Assembly: GCA_964236695.1 (NCBI GenBank)
Contig: CAXSFU010000008.1
Coordinates: 18,247 to 82,246, forward strand
Direction of reading: 5' to 3'
Length of the DNA stretch: 64,000 nt
Origin: CAXSEF01 sp964236695
Lineage (GTDB): Bacteria > Pseudomonadota > Alphaproteobacteria > Acetobacterales > Acetobacteraceae
The notes below the pieces were generated by a model. That model saw only the letters and a program-made list of their open reading frames with translations. It was not told the origin of the DNA and searched no databases. Within the stretch, counting starts at the first letter, position 1. Every line of letters begins with the position of its first letter. The position numbers were made by a program, and so were the translations under genes. Below are positions 15,483 to 23,638 of the stretch, piece by piece.

Positions 15483-18104
15483 TCACAGGAACATCTGCGG
15501 GGATGCCGCCGACACGTGCAGCAGCGACACCTGCGTCCCGTCCGCGAACGACAGGATCGTTGCGCTTCCCGATACGACCGCGTGCGCGGATGCGTCCGCC
15601 GCTGCCGCACCGCCATAGCCCTGCAGCATCAGGTGGTCCTCGCCCGGCCGGAAATCGGTGATCACGCTGTGCCCGCCCGCACCGCCCGCCACGAACACGA
15701 ACAGGTTCGCGCTTCCCGTGCCGCCGGCGAGCGTGGCGTTGCCGCGCCCCGCATACACGATGTCGGCACCGGTGCCGCCGAGGATCGTGTCGTCGCCGGA
15801 ACCTGCGAAGATCGTGTGCGCGCCCGACCCGCCGCTGCCGTCCAGCATGTCGCTGCCGGCGCCCGCCACCACCAGGTCGGAGCCGTCGCCGCCGAACGTG
15901 GCCAGCGTGCCAGGACCCGCCATCACCAGGCTGAACCCCGAGCCCGTGGTCACCGTGCTGTCGGCGCCCGCGTAGTACTGCCCGCCGCCGGCCGACGCCC
16001 AGATCGTGTCGCCGCCATGGCCGATCACCGTGGCGGTGCCGCTGCCGCCCACGAAGCTCGACCCCTGGCCGGTGAAGAACACCGTGTCGCCCGCACCGCC
16101 GTACACAGTCGCGGCACCCGCACCGCCGACCACCGTGCTGCCGGCCGACAGGTCCGCGACATCGAGCGTCGCCGACTGCGCATACACCAGGGCGCCCGGC
16201 CCGGCCGCGGCCACATGCACCACGCCCGCGCCGGCCATCACCGTGTCCTGCCCGTGCAGCGACACGCCGTCCGCGCCGACGGCGTGCGGCTGCAGGTCGA
16301 CCAGCGACGCGCCGGTGCCGGTGTCGATGACGCTGGCGCCCCGCCCCGCCGTCAGCACGTCCGCGCCATTGCCGCCGCGGATCGTGCACGGCCCCTCGCC
16401 GCCGGTGATCGTGCACGCGCCCGTCTGCGCGGCGGTCACCGAGACCGCGGCCGAGACGCCGTCGAAGCTCGCGCTGGTCAGCCCGCCGGCCACATGCACC
16501 GCGACGCCGTCCAGCGTGCCATCGCCGCCGTCGAGGTCGAGCGAGGTCGCCCCCGTCATGTCGCCTGCCACGATCAGCGCCGTGGCGCCGCCGCCGCCCA
16601 CAACACGGCGCGACGCGTCGGCCAGCGCGAGCTGCGCGAACTCCGGCGTGTACACCAGCGGTGCCGCGACGACGCCGCCGTCGAGCCGCAGCGACCATCC
16701 GGACAGCGTGCCGGCGTCGCGGCCCGCCGCGTCCTGCACCTCGAGGTGCCACACGCCCTGCGCCGACTCGCCGAGGAAGGCGTTGGAGTCGATCGTCAGG
16801 CCGGCGACCGAACGCCCGCCGGTCCGGTCGGCGCCGTCCGCGAACCCCGCGCGGTCCAGCAGAACCGATCGCGTGCCGTCCGGCGACACCAGCACGATCC
16901 GCGCGTCCGCCACCGGCAGCGACGCAGCGCCCAGCGTGACCTCGGCATGCTGCACCCGCAGCGCGCCCGCAGCCGCCGCCGACAGCGCGGTCACGCCCGC
17001 GCCGACCGCGCCGCCGGTCCCCGCCGCGCCGACGCTCGCCTGGTTCGCCGTGGTGGAGCGCGCGGTCCAGGCGCGCGCGATCTGCACCGCGGTCTCCGCG
17101 TCCACCGCGCCGAAGCCGACGTCGTCGGAGAAGTGCCGACCCCCGCCATTCCAGTCAGACGCCGCGTCGGGCGCCGCGCCCGACGCGGACGCCTGCGGCA
17201 TGTAGGCGGAGTCGGCGAGGATCTCCTGAACGTCGCGCCAGCCCAGCCCGGGGTTGGCCTGCAGCATCATCGCCACGATGCCGCTGACCTCCGGCGCCGC
17301 ATACGAGGTGCCCGACACGCTCGCCGCCCCGCCGCCTGGCGTGGTGGTCAGCACGTCGGTGGCCGCCGCAGCCACCAGCAGCCCCGCGCCGCGCGTGGAG
17401 AACGACGACACCACGCCGCCCGCGTCGATGCCTGCGACCGCGATCACGCGCGCGTCGTCGGCGATGGCGTGCAGCCCGAGGTCGTCGCCGTCCGCGCGAT
17501 CGTTGCCGCCGGCGAACACGATCGTGGTGCCGAGCCCGCCGCGCCCGTCCGCCACCGCGCCGGCCACCGCCGCCGACCAGCCGGCCAGCACCGGGCTGCC
17601 GGCGACGTCCGCCTCGCCCGCCGCAACGCTCCACGATGCGTTCACCACGTCCGAGACGCCGGCGGCATAGGCCAGCCCCTGCGCCAGCGCCGCGAGATCG
17701 GTTTCCGCCCCGAACGACTCGCGGATGCCCACCAGGGTCGCGCCCGGTGCCATGCCGACCGGCCCGCCCGCCCCGGACGCCGCGCCGAGGTCGCCGGCGG
17801 TGGTGGTGCCGTGCGAAGCGCCCGCCGCCTCGATGATCGCCGTGATGCCGCCCGCCGCCGCCCCGCCCGCGAACGAGCGCGACAGCGCGAGGTCGAGCCG
17901 CCCGGACAGCGAGGGGTCGGTCACGTCGAACCCGTCGTCGATCAGCGATGCGGCGATGCCGGTGCCGTCCGCCCACGCCCAGGCCTGCGTCACGTTGGCG
18001 CCGCCGCCCGCGCCGGTCGCGTAGTCGTGCCCGGCGAGCTGCCCCTCCATGGCGATCCAGGCGGCGTCGGCGGCGGCGGGCTGGAAGGCGGGCTGGATCG
18101 ACAT
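15483..18104 (-). CDS. Subtilisin-like (S8) serine protease with P-domain and RTX calcium-binding repeats
   Basis: 873 residues. An S8 catalytic domain occupies ~30-310: Asp56 (SLIDDGFDVTDP), His98 (GASHGTTTAGDL), Asn201 (IVFAGGNDRADG) and Ser267 (SVSGTSYAAPEVSGIVA). A P-domain-like region lies near 395-480 (ARIVLVSPDGTRSVLLD, GVWHLEVQDAAGRDAGTLSG). The C-terminal third has glycine/aspartate-rich RTX-type repeats (GGDGSDLVVAGAGSDMLDG, GSGDDTILGGTGADIVYAG) and a final VITDFRPGEDHLMLQGY motif. There is no signal peptide and no propeptide-sized N-terminus, so secretion is probably by a type I system through the C-terminus. No type I exporter genes are in the window. Confidence 0.85.
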   Translation of the reverse strand: MSIQPAFQPAAADAAWIAMEGQLAGHDYATGAGGGANVTQAWAWADGTGIAASLIDDGFDVTDPSLSGRLDLALSRSFAGGAAAGGITAIIEAAGASHGTTTAGDLGAASGAGGPVGMAPGATLVGIRESFGAETDLAALAQGLAYAAGVSDVVNASWSVAAGEADVAGSPVLAGWSAAVAGAVADGRGGLGTTIVFAGGNDRADGDDLGLHAIADDARVIAVAGIDAGGVVSSFSTRGAGLLVAAAATDVLTTTPGGGAASVSGTSYAAPEVSGIVAMMLQANPGLGWRDVQEILADSAYMPQASASGAAPDAASDWNGGGRHFSDDVGFGAVDAETAVQIARAWTARSTTANQASVGAAGTGGAVGAGVTALSAAAAGALRVQHAEVTLGAASLPVADARIVLVSPDGTRSVLLDRAGFADGADRTGGRSVAGLTIDSNAFLGESAQGVWHLEVQDAAGRDAGTLSGWSLRLDGGVVAAPLVYTPEFAQLALADASRRVVGGGGATALIVAGDMTGATSLDLDGGDGTLDGVAVHVAGGLTSASFDGVSAAVSVTAAQTGACTITGGEGPCTIRGGNGADVLTAGRGASVIDTGTGASLVDLQPHAVGADGVSLHGQDTVMAGAGVVHVAAAGPGALVYAQSATLDVADLSAGSTVVGGAGAATVYGGAGDTVFFTGQGSSFVGGSGTATVIGHGGDTIWASAGGGQYYAGADSTVTTGSGFSLVMAGPGTLATFGGDGSDLVVAGAGSDMLDGSGGSGAHTIFAGSGDDTILGGTGADIVYAGRGNATLAGGTGSANLFVFVAGGAGGHSVITDFRPGEDHLMLQGYGGAAAADASAHAVVSGSATILSFADGTQVSLLHVSAASPQMFL

Positions 18105-18111
18105 GCGTTAA

Positions 18112-18359
18112 CCTGTTCAAACAGGGCGTGGATCGACTGTCCCGGGACGGAGGCGCCACGGGCGGCAACGGCAGGTGCAGGCAGGGCCGCGCCCCGGAGA
18201 CGGGCACGGGCCAGGATCGCGAAAGCCGGGTCAGCCGGGGCGGAGCGGTGCCATCGGGCGGGTCCTTGCGGCGGCGTCGCCCGGGACAGGGGCAGCGGCG
18301 AGGTCCTGCCGGCATTTTGGCCAGCGCGTCGGTGACCAGGAGATTAACCGATCCGTTAA
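18112..18359. promoter_or_regulatory. Divergent promoter region between subtilase and permease with two small dyads
   Basis: Two short dyads are visible: CCTGTT-CA-AACAGG at 18112-18125, next to the subtilase ATG, and TTAAC-CGATCC-GTTAA at 18344-18359, 20 bases before the permease ATG. GTTAAC occurs at both ends of the gap. They may be regulator sites; no regulator can be named. The rest of the gap shows nothing recognisable. Confidence 0.3.
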
Positions 18360-18379
18360 CGAGTGGGAAGCTTATTGAG

Positions 18380-19291
18380 ATGCGTGTCGCCACCTTCCTG
18401 CTCGTCCTGATTGTGTCAGCCAGCCTGTCTGCACCCTGGTATGCCGCCTGCGTGTCCGGCACCGACCCGTTCCGCTCCACCCCCGCCGGCCACCTCGCCG
18501 GCCCCGGCTCGCCCGCGCTGCTCGCGGTGCAGGAGGGCGGGCTCGGCGTGGTGCCGGCCGGACCCGGCTGGCGCGGCGCCTACCTGCTCGGCGCCGACGC
18601 CCAGGGCCGCGACGTGGCGGCCCGCCTGCTCTACGGCGGCCGCGCCTCGCTGCTGGTCTCCGGCGGCGCCACGCTGCTGTGCATGGCGGCCGCCACCCTG
18701 CTCGGCCTGCTCGCCGGCTTCTCGGGCGGCTGGGTGGACGCGCTGCTGGCCCGCGCGCTGGACCTGCTGTGGGCGTTTCCTGTGTTCCTGCTGGCGATCT
18801 CGCTCGCCGTGGTGTCGCTGCAGGGCGGCCTGTCGCTCGGCCCGCTGCACGTGGCACCTGACAGCCTGCTTCTGCCCACCCTGATCATCGCGGTCGCCTA
18901 CGTCCCCTACGTCGCCCGCCCGGTGCGCGCCCAGGTCCTCGCCCTGTCGCGCGCCGAGTTCGTCACCGCGGCGCGCGTCGGCGGCGCCACGCCGGCGCGC
19001 ATCCTGGCGCGCGAGCTGCTGCCCGGCGTGGTGCCGACCCTGCTCGCCTTCGCGCCCCTGGTGCTGGCGATCAGCCTGCTCACCGAGTCCGCGCTGTCGT
19101 TCCTCGGCATCGGCGTGCAGCCCCCCGCCGCGAGCTGGGGCAGCCTGATCCACGAGGGCCTCGACCTGCTGTTCCTGCGCCCGCTGGTGGCGATCCTGCC
19201 GGGTCTGGCGATCGGCCTCACCGTGCTGTCGCTGAACCTGCTGGCCGAGGCGATTCAGGCCCGCATCGACCCGCGAAAGGGCACGCCATGA
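18380..19291 (+). CDS. Peptide/nickel-type ABC transporter permease (DppC-like)
   Basis: 303 residues. An N-terminal membrane segment (TFLLVLIVSASLSAPWYAA) is followed by a DppC-type periplasmic portion with LGADAQGRDVAARLLYGGRAS, a very conserved start of the permease domain. About five more membrane helices follow, with a cytoplasmic EAA-like loop (FVTAARVGGATPARILAREL) for contact with the ATPase. LSFLGIGVQPPAASWGSL is the usual C-terminal signature. The ATG at 18380 was chosen by the N-terminal helix; longer open frames upstream are antisense to the subtilase. It pairs with the DppB-like gene after the next repeat. No binding protein or ATPase gene is adjacent. Confidence 0.85.
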   Translation: MRVATFLLVLIVSASLSAPWYAACVSGTDPFRSTPAGHLAGPGSPALLAVQEGGLGVVPAGPGWRGAYLLGADAQGRDVAARLLYGGRASLLVSGGATLLCMAAATLLGLLAGFSGGWVDALLARALDLLWAFPVFLLAISLAVVSLQGGLSLGPLHVAPDSLLLPTLIIAVAYVPYVARPVRAQVLALSRAEFVTAARVGGATPARILARELLPGVVPTLLAFAPLVLAISLLTESALSFLGIGVQPPAASWGSLIHEGLDLLFLRPLVAILPGLAIGLTVLSLNLLAEAIQARIDPRKGTP

Positions 19292-19295
19292 CCAG

Positions 19296-19427
19296 AAGGC
19301 AAGCAAGGTCGGGCTCTGCCCGAACCCGCCAAAGGGCCGAGCCCTTTGGAAACCCCCTCCTTAAGAATCGGATTCCAAAGGCCTGCCTTTGGCGGAGTTT
19401 GAGGCAGAGCCTCAACCTTGCTTGCCT
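19296..19427. repeat. Intergenic palindromic repeat, copy 7
   Basis: Left GCAAGCAAGGTCGGGCTCTG, right GAGGCAGAGCCTCAACCTTG, internal AAAGGGCCGAGCCCTTTGG and CCAAAGGCCTGCCTTTGG. It lies between the two ABC permease genes of one probable operon. Confidence 0.85.
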
Positions 19428-19433
19428 GGCCCC

Positions 19434-20399
19434 ATGACCGCCGCCCTGCTGCGCCGCCTCCTGCAGGCGCTCGCCGTCGTCCTCGCGCTCAGCGTCGTGG
19501 TGTTCCTGATCTTCTTCGCGACCCCCGGCGCCGACCCCGCAGCCCGCCTGGCCGGCCGCGGCGCGTCCCCGGAAACGCTGGCCGCCGTGCGGCACGGCTT
19601 CGCGCTCGACCGCCCCCTGGTCGTGCAGTACGGCCTGATGATGCGCCACCTGTTCGTGGACCGCGACCTCGCCTCCTTCGTCAACCGCGGCCAGCTGGTG
19701 ATCCCCACGCTGCTTGCCGCCGCCCCGGTGACGCTGGCGCTGGTCGGCGGCGCGGCCGTGCTGTGGATCGCCGGCGCGCTCGCCATCGCCCTGCCCTCGG
19801 CCGCCCGGCCCGGCGGGGTCGCCGACCGCGTGCTCGGCGGCCTCGGCCTGCTGGCGCTGTCCGTGCCGGTGTTCTGGCTCGGCGAGGTCACGACCCTGGT
19901 GGCGCAGGGCCCGCTGCACCGAACGCTGTTCGCCTGGGTGCCGCCCGCCGGCCTGCCGCCGCACGGCCTGCCCGCCTGGATCGCCACCCTGGCGCTGCCC
20001 TGCGCCACCCTCGCCGCCTCCTACGCCGGCCTCTACGGCCGCGTGCTGCGCGCCAGCCTCATCGAGGCCTGGGGCGCCGACCACGTCCGCACCGCCCGCG
20101 CCAAAGGCATCCCCGAGCGCCAAGTCGTGCTCCGCCACGTGCTGCGCTGCTCGCTGGCCACCGCGGTCGCTCTGTTCGGCCTGGACTTCGGCGCGCTGGT
20201 CGGCGGCGGCACCGTGCTGACCGAGGTGGTCTTCGACCTGCACGGCGTCGGCCGCCTCACCTACGACGCCATGACGCAGTTCGACCTGCCGATGATCCTG
20301 GCCACCGTGATCTACGCCTCGGTGTTCGTGGTCGCCGCCAGCGCCGCGGTGGATGTCGCATACCTGGCGCTCGATCCGAGGCTGCGGGAAGCGCGGTAG
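19434..20399 (+). CDS. Peptide/nickel-type ABC transporter permease (DppB-like)
   Basis: 321 residues. The N-terminal helix (LLQALAVVLALSVVVFLIFF) with the DppB-type start ATPGADPAARLAGRGASPET, then RHGFALDRPLVVQYGLMM, are typical. The EAA-type loop appears as DHVRTARAKGIPERQVVLRH and the C-terminus as LDLHGVGRLTYDAM-like VFDLHGVGRLTYDAMTQFD. About six membrane segments are visible. The ATG at 19434 is the first codon after the repeat; an in-frame ATG at 19389 lies within it. The order here is DppC-like before DppB-like, the reverse of most dpp operons, and no solute-binding or ATPase gene is present, so substrate cannot be inferred. Confidence 0.85.
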   Translation: MTAALLRRLLQALAVVLALSVVVFLIFFATPGADPAARLAGRGASPETLAAVRHGFALDRPLVVQYGLMMRHLFVDRDLASFVNRGQLVIPTLLAAAPVTLALVGGAAVLWIAGALAIALPSAARPGGVADRVLGGLGLLALSVPVFWLGEVTTLVAQGPLHRTLFAWVPPAGLPPHGLPAWIATLALPCATLAASYAGLYGRVLRASLIEAWGADHVRTARAKGIPERQVVLRHVLRCSLATAVALFGLDFGALVGGGTVLTEVVFDLHGVGRLTYDAMTQFDLPMILATVIYASVFVVAASAAVDVAYLALDPRLREAR

Positions 20400-20400
20400 G

Positions 20401-20616
20401 GAGCAAGGCCAGGGCTCTGCCCTGGACCCGCCAGGGGCGGAGATGGCCAAAGGTTCCGACGATCCGCTTGGATCGTTGGAAAGGCCACCGGAGGGAGCGC
20501 CCCTGGACCGGCATCCGGAAGGCGCGCGAACCGCGGCGTCAGGACTCCGAACCCGGAGGAGGTTTCCAGGGGCGGACCTTTTGCGAGTCGAGGGCGGAGC
20601 CTTCGCCTTTCTTGGC
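20401..20616. repeat. Intergenic palindromic repeat, copy 8
   Basis: Left AGCAAGGCCAGGGCTCTGCC; internal module GGTTCCGACGATCCGCTTGG shared with copies 1, 12 and 15; right end degenerate (GGGCGGAGCCTTCGCCTTTC). It lies between the convergent permease and TetR genes. Confidence 0.75.
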
Positions 20617-21245
20617 TACGCCGCCGGCAGGTGCTGGACCAGGATCGCCTGCAGCGTGTGCGTGGCCACGTCGAGCACCGCCGTGTCGCCCGCGACCATC
20701 ATCGCCGCCATCGCGCCGTCGAGGACGAGCAGGATCTGGCGGGCCAGCAGGTCCGGGCTGGATGCCCCGGCGCCGCGCGCCTCCTCGGCAAGCCCGGCGA
20801 GCACGAGCCGGTGGTGGCCTGCGGCAATCTCGCGGATCCAGGGCTCGCCCTTGGTGTGCTCGGCGGCGGCGTTGATGAACGCGCAGCCGGTGAAGCCGGT
20901 CTCGCGGAACCACGGCCCGAGCACCGCGACGGCTTGGCCGAGGCGGTCGGCCGGCGTCGGCGCCGACGCCCCCAGCGCGGAGAAGAACCGCCCGCGCCAG
21001 GCCTCTCCCTCCTCGTGCAGCACGACGCGCACCAGCGCCTCCTTGGAGCCGAAGCGGCTGTAGAGCGTCATCTTCGACGCGCCGGCCAGCGTCAGGATGC
21101 GGTCGATCCCGGTGGCGTGGATGCCGTCGCGGCAGAACAGCTCGCGCGCCACGGCAAGGATGCGTTCGTGGGGCGGGGCCATGACAGGATCGGCCACGCG
21201 CGGCTGCGGCGGGTCCTGCTCCACCTGGTCCGGCAGCCGCTGCAT
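20616..21245 (-). CDS. TetR/AcrR-family transcriptional regulator
   Basis: 209 residues. The N-terminal helix-turn-helix is clear: RILAVARELFCRDGIHATGI, DRILTLAGASKMTLYSRFGS, KEALVRVVL. The C-terminal ligand domain (FRETGFTGCAFINAAAEH, LILLVLDGAMAAMMVAG-like region) resembles TetR_C members of unknown ligand. The first ~20 residues before the HTH are a proline-rich extension; a shorter start at the internal ATG (MAPPHERIL) is possible. It is divergent from the osmC-like gene, with a palindrome in the shared region, so it probably controls that gene and itself. Confidence 0.85.
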   Translation of the reverse strand: MQRLPDQVEQDPPQPRVADPVMAPPHERILAVARELFCRDGIHATGIDRILTLAGASKMTLYSRFGSKEALVRVVLHEEGEAWRGRFFSALGASAPTPADRLGQAVAVLGPWFRETGFTGCAFINAAAEHTKGEPWIREIAAGHHRLVLAGLAEEARGAGASSPDLLARQILLVLDGAMAAMMVAGDTAVLDVATHTLQAILVQHLPAA

Positions 21246-21476
21246 ACGAAAACGCCTTCCGTGAAGCGCCCTGCCTCAAATCCGGGCAGGGCCGGGTCGC
21301 GGGCCAGCCCAGCGGCGCGCATGCAAGTCTCGCCACTCGCGCACGGCCGGTCAACCAAGCCGCCGTCCACGGCCATTCCCCGATGGTGTGGCGACCATCG
21401 AGGGAATCAAGGCGCGGCATTGACCGGGCCGGGCGAAGCGCCACCTCGGCGTGGCACGGGCCTTGCTGACATCCGT

Positions 21477-21501
21477 CCGGCAGACTGACCTGTCTGTCCG
21501 G
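21477..21501. promoter_or_regulatory. Candidate TetR-type operator between the regulator and osmC-like gene
   Basis: CCGGCAGAC, spacer TGACCT, GTCTGTCCGG: an imperfect ~25-base palindrome centred 70 bases before the osmC-like ATG and 240 bases before the TetR ATG. Size and position suit a TetR dimer site. The rest of the 315-bp gap shows no other clear signal. Confidence 0.45.
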
Positions 21502-21560
21502 CGTGGACCGGTGTAGGCTCCAGGCGTCGGCATCCCGCCGGCCCCGCAGGGAGATCCGCG

Positions 21561-22160
21561 ATGAGCGCGACCACGAAGACCCAGCCCCCGGCAGAGGCTC
21601 AGCCCACCATGGCCCAGCCTGGAACGGCCCAGCCTGCTACGGCCATGACCTCCTGCCTGCAGCCGATCGACCGCGAGGGCCTGGACGGGCTGATCGCCAA
21701 GGGTCGTGCCGACCCGAAGGCGGTCAAGACCCTGAAGTGCCGCACCGTGGCCGAGGGCCGCTTCCGCCACCTCAACATGATCCGCACGCTCCCGGCCCAC
21801 GTGATCGACGAGCCGCCGGTGCTGCTCGGCGACGACACCGCGCCAAACCCGTCCGAGGCGTCGCTCGCCGCCCTGGGCTCGTGCCTGGCCGTCGGCATCC
21901 ACGCCAACGCCGTGGCGCGCAACATCACCATCAACAAGCTCGAGCTGGAGCTCGAGGCCGACATCAACATCACCTCGGTCTGGGGCACGGGCGACACCTC
22001 GCCCAAGCCGGTCGGCTTCGATGCCGTGCGGGTGAAGGTGCACCTCGACGCCGACGCGCCGCAGGCCGAGCTGGACGCGCTGATCGCCCATGCCAAGGTT
22101 TGGTCTCCGGTGGCCAACACCTTCACCAAGCCGGTTGCGCTGACCGTGGACGCCGCCTGA
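21561..22160 (+). CDS. OsmC-family protein
   Basis: 199 residues. After a ~35-residue alanine/glutamine/proline-rich lead, the OsmC fold includes EGRFRHLNMIRTLPAHVIDE, DTAPNPSEASLAALGSCLAV with the conserved reactive cysteine, and KVWSPVANTFTKPVALTV, where the usual second cysteine position is replaced (SPVANT instead of a CPV-type motif). OsmC proteins reduce organic hydroperoxides or handle sulfur-containing small molecules; loss of the second cysteine would point away from a standard peroxidase cycle. The stop overlaps the ATG of the acyl-CoA-dehydrogenase-like gene (TGATG). Probably under control of the divergent TetR. Confidence 0.8.
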   Translation: MSATTKTQPPAEAQPTMAQPGTAQPATAMTSCLQPIDREGLDGLIAKGRADPKAVKTLKCRTVAEGRFRHLNMIRTLPAHVIDEPPVLLGDDTAPNPSEASLAALGSCLAVGIHANAVARNITINKLELELEADINITSVWGTGDTSPKPVGFDAVRVKVHLDADAPQAELDALIAHAKVWSPVANTFTKPVALTVDAA

Positions 22161-23383
22161 TGCCGGGGGCGGCCCTGGCGGAGGCCCTGCCCGAGGCCGC
22201 CCCGCCCTCCCGCACCGTGCCGCGCGCCTCGGGTCTCGCATCCACCCGCGGCAGCCTGGCCGGCCACGGTGCGCCTGCCCACACTTCTCTCGACCGCGAC
22301 GCCCTGCTGGGCGAGCTGCGCCGCATCGCGCGCGCCGAGCTGGCGCCGATCGCCGGGCGCGTCGACCGCGATGGCTTCTATCCCGAGGCGGCACTGCGCA
22401 CCCTGGGCGAGGCCGGCGCCTTCGCCCTGCACCTGCGCGGGCCGGCGCCGCTCGGCCGTCCCGACCTGCCTGCCGCAATCGAGGCGACGGCCGCGATCTC
22501 GGCGGAGTGCATGTCGAGCGGCTTCTGCGCCTGGTGCCAGAACGCCAGCGGCTGGTACCTGGAGAACACCGCCAACGCCGGGCTGCGCGAACGACTGCAG
22601 CCCGGCATCGCCTCCGCCTCGCTGATGGGCGGCACCGGCCTGTCGAACCCGGTCAAGGCGCTGGCCGGCATCGAGACGCTCAAGCTCAAGGGCCGTCGCG
22701 TTCCCGGCGGTTGGCGCGTCTCGGGCACCCTGCCCTGGGTGTCCAACCTCGGCGAGGGCCACTGGTTCGGCACCATCTTCCGCGACGCCGAGGACGCGAC
22801 GACCCGCGTGATGGCCATGGTGCGCTGCGGCGCGCCGGGCGTGGAGATCCGCCAGTCCATCAGGTTCATCGCGCTGGAAGGCACCGGGACCTACTCGATC
22901 CTGTTCCGTGATGCATTCATCCCCGAGGACGACCTGCTCGCCGACCCGCTCGGCGACACGGCGCGCCGCATCAAGCCGGGTTTCGTGCTGCTGCAGGCCG
23001 GCATGGCCCTGGGCGTGATCGAGGCGTGCCTGGCCTCGATGCGCCGCGACAACGTCCACTATGCGCGCATCAACGGCCACCTGCCGCTGCAGGCCGACGC
23101 GCTGCAGGACCAGCTCGGCACGCTGCGCGAACGGGTCCTGACCCTGGCGCAGACGCCGCACGAGCCGGGGCCCGGCTACCTGCGCCGGGTGCTGGAGGCG
23201 CGCGTGGCGTGCAGCGAGCTGACGCTTGCGGCCAGCCAGGCGGCGATGATGCATGCCGGCGCGCGCGGCTATCTCGAGGGCTCGGTGGTGTCGCGCCTGC
23301 AGCGCGAGGCCTGGTTCGTGGCGATCATCACGCCATCGATCCGCCATCTGCGCCACGAGCTGGCGGCCATGGCCGCCGAATGA
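22160..23383 (+). CDS. Acyl-CoA dehydrogenase-family flavoprotein (possibly DszC/SfnB-like)
   Basis: 407 residues. After ~45 alanine-rich residues comes an N-terminal helical domain (DALLGELRRIARAELAPIAG, RVDRDGFYPEAALRTLGEAG), the beta domain (SASLMGGTGLSNPVKALAG, RRVPGGWRVSGTLPWVSNLG, HWFGTIFRD), then a C-terminal four-helix region (RINGHLPLQADALQDQL, GYLEGSVVSRLQREAWFVAI). WRVSGTLPWVSN is typical of flavin-binding members. The usual catalytic glutamate is not obvious, and the flavoprotein monooxygenase branch (DszC/SfnB type) is possible. Neighbouring OsmC and sulfurtransferase genes fit organosulfur handling, which is inference. Its ATG overlaps the osmC-like stop by one base. Confidence 0.7.
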   Translation: MPGAALAEALPEAAPPSRTVPRASGLASTRGSLAGHGAPAHTSLDRDALLGELRRIARAELAPIAGRVDRDGFYPEAALRTLGEAGAFALHLRGPAPLGRPDLPAAIEATAAISAECMSSGFCAWCQNASGWYLENTANAGLRERLQPGIASASLMGGTGLSNPVKALAGIETLKLKGRRVPGGWRVSGTLPWVSNLGEGHWFGTIFRDAEDATTRVMAMVRCGAPGVEIRQSIRFIALEGTGTYSILFRDAFIPEDDLLADPLGDTARRIKPGFVLLQAGMALGVIEACLASMRRDNVHYARINGHLPLQADALQDQLGTLRERVLTLAQTPHEPGPGYLRRVLEARVACSELTLAASQAAMMHAGARGYLEGSVVSRLQREAWFVAIITPSIRHLRHELAAMAAE

Positions 23384-23521
23384 ACCTGTGGCGACCGTCC
23401 GACGATCGGGCGGGATCACTTCGGCCCGGTCGGCTCCCGTCACCGGCGGTGTGCCAACCGGCGTTCCGCCGGTCCGTCCACCGCGATCGTTTGTTGGTCG
23501 CAACCGAAGCCGCGCCGCCCG

Positions 23522-23617
23522 GCCTGCCGCTTGCAGGCACCTCCCCGAGCCTGCCGCGTGCAGGCATCGTGCGAGGCCTGCCGCGCAGGCCGCCACCCCC
23601 GGCCTGACCTGCAGGCC
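23522..23617. repeat. Four-copy tandem hairpin array (about 26-base period)
   Basis: Four short inverted repeats follow each other at 23522, 23549, 23575 and 23601: GCCTGC-CGCTT-GCAGGC, GCCTGC-CGCGT-GCAGGC, GGCCTGC-CGC-GCAGGCC and GGCCTG-ACCTG-CAGGCC. The array ends seven bases before the ribosome binding site of the sulfurtransferase gene. Confidence 0.7.
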
Positions 23618-23638
23618 GCCACACAGAGGAGCATGCCC

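Noticed and set aside
23522..23617. Tandem hairpins as a CRISPR array
   Set aside because: The units are ~26 bases from start to start, with spacers under 12 bases of similar sequence, and no cas genes are present.
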